From an uncultured Lachnospiraceae bacterium (GTDB taxonomy: Bacteria; Bacillota; Clostridia; Lachnospirales; Lachnospiraceae), in assembly GCA_902782655.1 (NCBI GenBank), contig CACZNY010000243.1, positions 1 to 9,189 of the forward strand: a stretch of DNA of 9,189 nucleotides. Reading direction: 5' to 3'. This document shows positions 7,790 through 9,189 of the stretch, in pieces (the stretch's first letter is position 1; each line of letters starts with the position of its first letter). The notes under the pieces were generated by a model. The model ran no database searches, had not been told where the DNA came from, and saw nothing but the letters and a program-made list of their open reading frames with translations. Both the position numbers and the translations under genes were made by a program.

Positions 7790-7822
7790 GCGCCGTATAG
7801 ATGCGCAGTGCGCATCTGGCGC
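7790..7822 (+). repeat. Stem-bulge-stem palindrome between rfbF and rfbH
   Basis: An outer stem GCGCC (7790-7794) pairs with GGCGC (7818-7822). Inside it, after a one-sided GTAT bulge, AGATGCGC (7799-7806), loop AGT, pairs perfectly with GCGCATCT (7810-7817). That gives 13 perfect base pairs in 33 nt, beginning one base after the previous hairpin. It is strongly structured and non-coding, and resembles a REP-like dispersed element or a structured RNA segment. Only one copy is in the window. Confidence 0.5.
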
Positions 7823-7856
7823 CGGGGAAGCTGACTTAACAAAAAAATGAGCGGGA

Positions 7857-7884
7857 GGGGCTCAGTGCCCCGGGGAGACCCCGG
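7857..7884 (+). repeat. Pair of overlapping GC-rich hairpins upstream of rfbH
   Basis: GGGGC (7857-7861), loop TCAGT, GCCCC (7867-7871) overlaps CCGGGG (7870-7875), loop AGA, CCCCGG (7879-7884). The two share C7870-C7871, so they compete at that point. No T run follows. Together with the two upstream palindromes they form a run of four inverted repeats in about 120 nt. A 22-codon ATG frame (7847-7915) crosses the region but shows no coding sign. Confidence 0.45.
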
Positions 7885-7925
7885 TTCAGGTTCCGCATTG
7901 GCAAAGTATAAATAATTTAGAGAAC

Positions 7926-7929
7926 AAGG
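7926..7929 (+). promoter_or_regulatory. Ribosome binding site of rfbH
   Basis: AAGG sits 9 nt before the ATG at 7939 and is the only purine-rich site there. It partly lies in the small palindrome GGTTGAACC (7928-7936), which might lower its accessibility. Confidence 0.55.
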
Positions 7930-7938
7930 TTGAACCAT

Positions 7939-9189
7939 ATGGCAAAAGATATTTCCGAAGAACAGGCAAGACAGAGAATAAAAGAGCTTGTGGCACAGTA
8001 TTACCGGGATTTCAAGGCTCCGGCAGAATCAAAGTCAGACTTTAAGCCCGGGGACAGGATAAGCTACGCATCCAGGGTATATGACGAAAAGGAGATGATG
8101 AGCCTTGCGGATGCGATGCTCGATTTCTGGCTTACGGCAGGCCGCTTCTGCGAGGAATTTGAAAAAAGCTTTGCAGAATGGGCAGAAGTGAAGTATGCCC
8201 ATCTTGTTAATTCAGGCTCAAGTGCCAATCTGCTTGCCTTTATGGTGCTTACCGCCCGTGAGCTCGGGGACAGACGAATAAAAAGAGGGGATGAGGTTAT
8301 CACTGTCGCCTGCGGCTTCCCTACGACGGTCTCACCGATACTCCAGTATGGTGCCGTACCGGTATTTGTGGACGTTACGATACCCCAGTACAATATAGAT
8401 GCCTCAAAGCTTGAGGAGGCATATTCCGATAAGACCAAAGCCGTAATGATAGCCCATACTCTGGGAAATCCCTTTGATATAAAGGAAGTGAAGGCTTTTT
8501 GCGACAGACACGGGTTATGGCTGGTAGAGGATAACTGTGATGCCCTGGGAACAAGGTATACGATTGACGGTATTACGAAGTATACAGGAACCTGGGGAGA
8601 TATCGGCACATCGAGCTTTTATCCCCCGCATCATATGACTATGGGAGAGGGAGGATGCGTATATACAGACGATCCCCTTCTTAATAAACTGATCCTTTCA
8701 TACCGCGACTGGGGGAGGGACTGTGTATGTCCCTCCGGAGTGGACGGTCTCTGCGGGCACAGATATGACGGACAGCACGGCGAGCTTCCCGCAGGCTATG
8801 ACCATAAATATACCTACAGCCACATGGGTTATAACCTTAAGGCCACCGATCTTCAGGCAGCAATAGGGGTGGAGCAGCTTAAGAAATTCCCCTCATTTAT
8901 AGAGCGGCGGAAGCATAACTGGAAATACTTAAGGGATAAGCTTACTGCTGCAGGAGCGGAGGAAAAGCTTATACTTCCTGAAGCATGCAGGGATTCTGAT
9001 CCGTCATGGTTCGGTTTTCTTATCTCTATGCGTAAGGACTGCAGCGTGACCAGAAACGAGGCAGTAAGATATATCGAGAAGCATAATATACAGACAAGAC
9101 TTCTCTTTTCAGGCAATCTTATCAAACACCCCTGTTTTGATGATATAAGGGGAAGTGATGCATACAGAGTGGCGGGATCGCTTGAGAAC
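7939..9189 (+). CDS. rfbH: CDP-4-keto-6-deoxy-D-glucose 3-dehydrase (E1), 3' end cut by window edge
   Basis: Removes the C3 hydroxyl of CDP-4-keto-6-deoxyglucose, working with a reductase partner, toward CDP-3,6-dideoxyhexoses. It is an aspartate-aminotransferase-fold enzyme using PMP and a [2Fe-2S] cluster. 417 codons are visible and the family is about 437 aa, so roughly 20 residues are missing. The usual PLP lysine is replaced by histidine in SSFYPPHHMTMGEGG (His231-His232; His231 aligns with the catalytic His of Yersinia E1). The cluster cysteines are Cys200 in EDNCDALG and the C-x-C-x7-C set Cys262, Cys264 and Cys272 in RDCVCPSGVDGLCG. NSGSSANL (around 88-95) is the cofactor-phosphate region. 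These features separate it from ordinary DegT/EryC1 sugar aminotransferases. It starts at the ATG at 7939 and follows rfbF after 188 bp of palindromic DNA, without rfbG between them. Confidence 0.95.
   Translation, partial: MAKDISEEQARQRIKELVAQYYRDFKAPAESKSDFKPGDRISYASRVYDEKEMMSLADAMLDFWLTAGRFCEEFEKSFAEWAEVKYAHLVNSGSSANLLAFMVLTARELGDRRIKRGDEVITVACGFPTTVSPILQYGAVPVFVDVTIPQYNIDASKLEEAYSDKTKAVMIAHTLGNPFDIKEVKAFCDRHGLWLVEDNCDALGTRYTIDGITKYTGTWGDIGTSSFYPPHHMTMGEGGCVYTDDPLLNKLILSYRDWGRDCVCPSGVDGLCGHRYDGQHGELPAGYDHKYTYSHMGYNLKATDLQAAIGVEQLKKFPSFIERRKHNWKYLRDKLTAAGAEEKLILPEACRDSDPSWFGFLISMRKDCSVTRNEAVRYIEKHNIQTRLLFSGNLIKHPCFDDIRGSDAYRVAGSLEN

Noticed and set aside
7847..7915. 22-codon ATG frame between rfbF and rfbH, after a run of seven A
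   Set aside because: It passes through GC palindromes, gives a low-complexity Gly/Ser/Pro peptide and has no ribosome binding site.
7898..7918. TTGGCA with downstream AT-rich TATAAATAAT as an rfbH promoter
   Set aside because: TATAAA begins only 3 bp after the -35-like hexamer, and no -10 box stands at 16-18 bp, where the sequence reads GAGAAC.
1..9189. CRISPR array, tRNA/rRNA genes, transposase or prophage genes
   Set aside because: No spaced direct repeats, no RNA gene signatures and no integrase or transposase motifs were seen. GH25 alone, with a membrane anchor, does not indicate phage.

Overview
The window reads as chromosomal DNA of a Gram-positive member of the Clostridia, most likely a Lachnospiraceae-type gut or rumen bacterium. 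The evidence is indirect: strong use of ATA for isoleucine and AGG/AGA for arginine, AGGAG-type ribosome binding sites, a eukaryote-like (IleS2-class) isoleucyl-tRNA synthetase, and the combination of glycogen phosphorylase with a membrane-anchored GH25 muramidase. No taxonomic marker is present, so this is an inference. All supported genes are on the + strand.

Layout. (1) 2-3142: ileS, missing only a few codons at the left edge. (2) 3143-3258: a 116-bp gap with two adjacent hairpins and no clear promoter. (3) 3259-5730: glgP, starting at an ATG with a good AGGAG site 7 nt upstream. (4) 5731-6876: a protein with an N-terminal membrane anchor, a coiled-coil-like linker and a C-terminal GH25 lysozyme domain. 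The reading frame for the anchor begins right after the glgP stop, but contains no ATG, GTG or TTG before the middle of the membrane segment. (5) 6877-6973: a short junction with an open frame that looks like a displaced C-terminal tail or a small ORF, a perfect TATAAT and a small hairpin. (6) 6974-7750: rfbF, glucose-1-phosphate cytidylyltransferase. (7) 7751-7938: 188 bp packed with perfect inverted repeats. (8) 7939-9189: rfbH, CDP-4-keto-6-deoxyglucose 3-dehydrase, cut by the right edge after 417 codons.

How the genes fit together. RfbF makes CDP-glucose from glucose-1-phosphate and CTP. RfbH performs the C3 deoxygenation step toward CDP-3,6-dideoxyhexoses (the abequose, paratose, tyvelose and ascarylose family), so the right side is probably the start of a surface polysaccharide locus. 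The enzyme that acts between them, CDP-glucose 4,6-dehydratase (RfbG), is not in the window. GlgP releases glucose-1-phosphate, the RfbF substrate, and the GH25 protein is predicted to act on peptidoglycan outside the membrane. A functional link across the block is possible but unproven.

I see no convincing novel multi-gene system here. The items most worth a second look are the start-less GH25 gene, the frame break at its 3' end, and the palindrome-rich segment between rfbF and rfbH.
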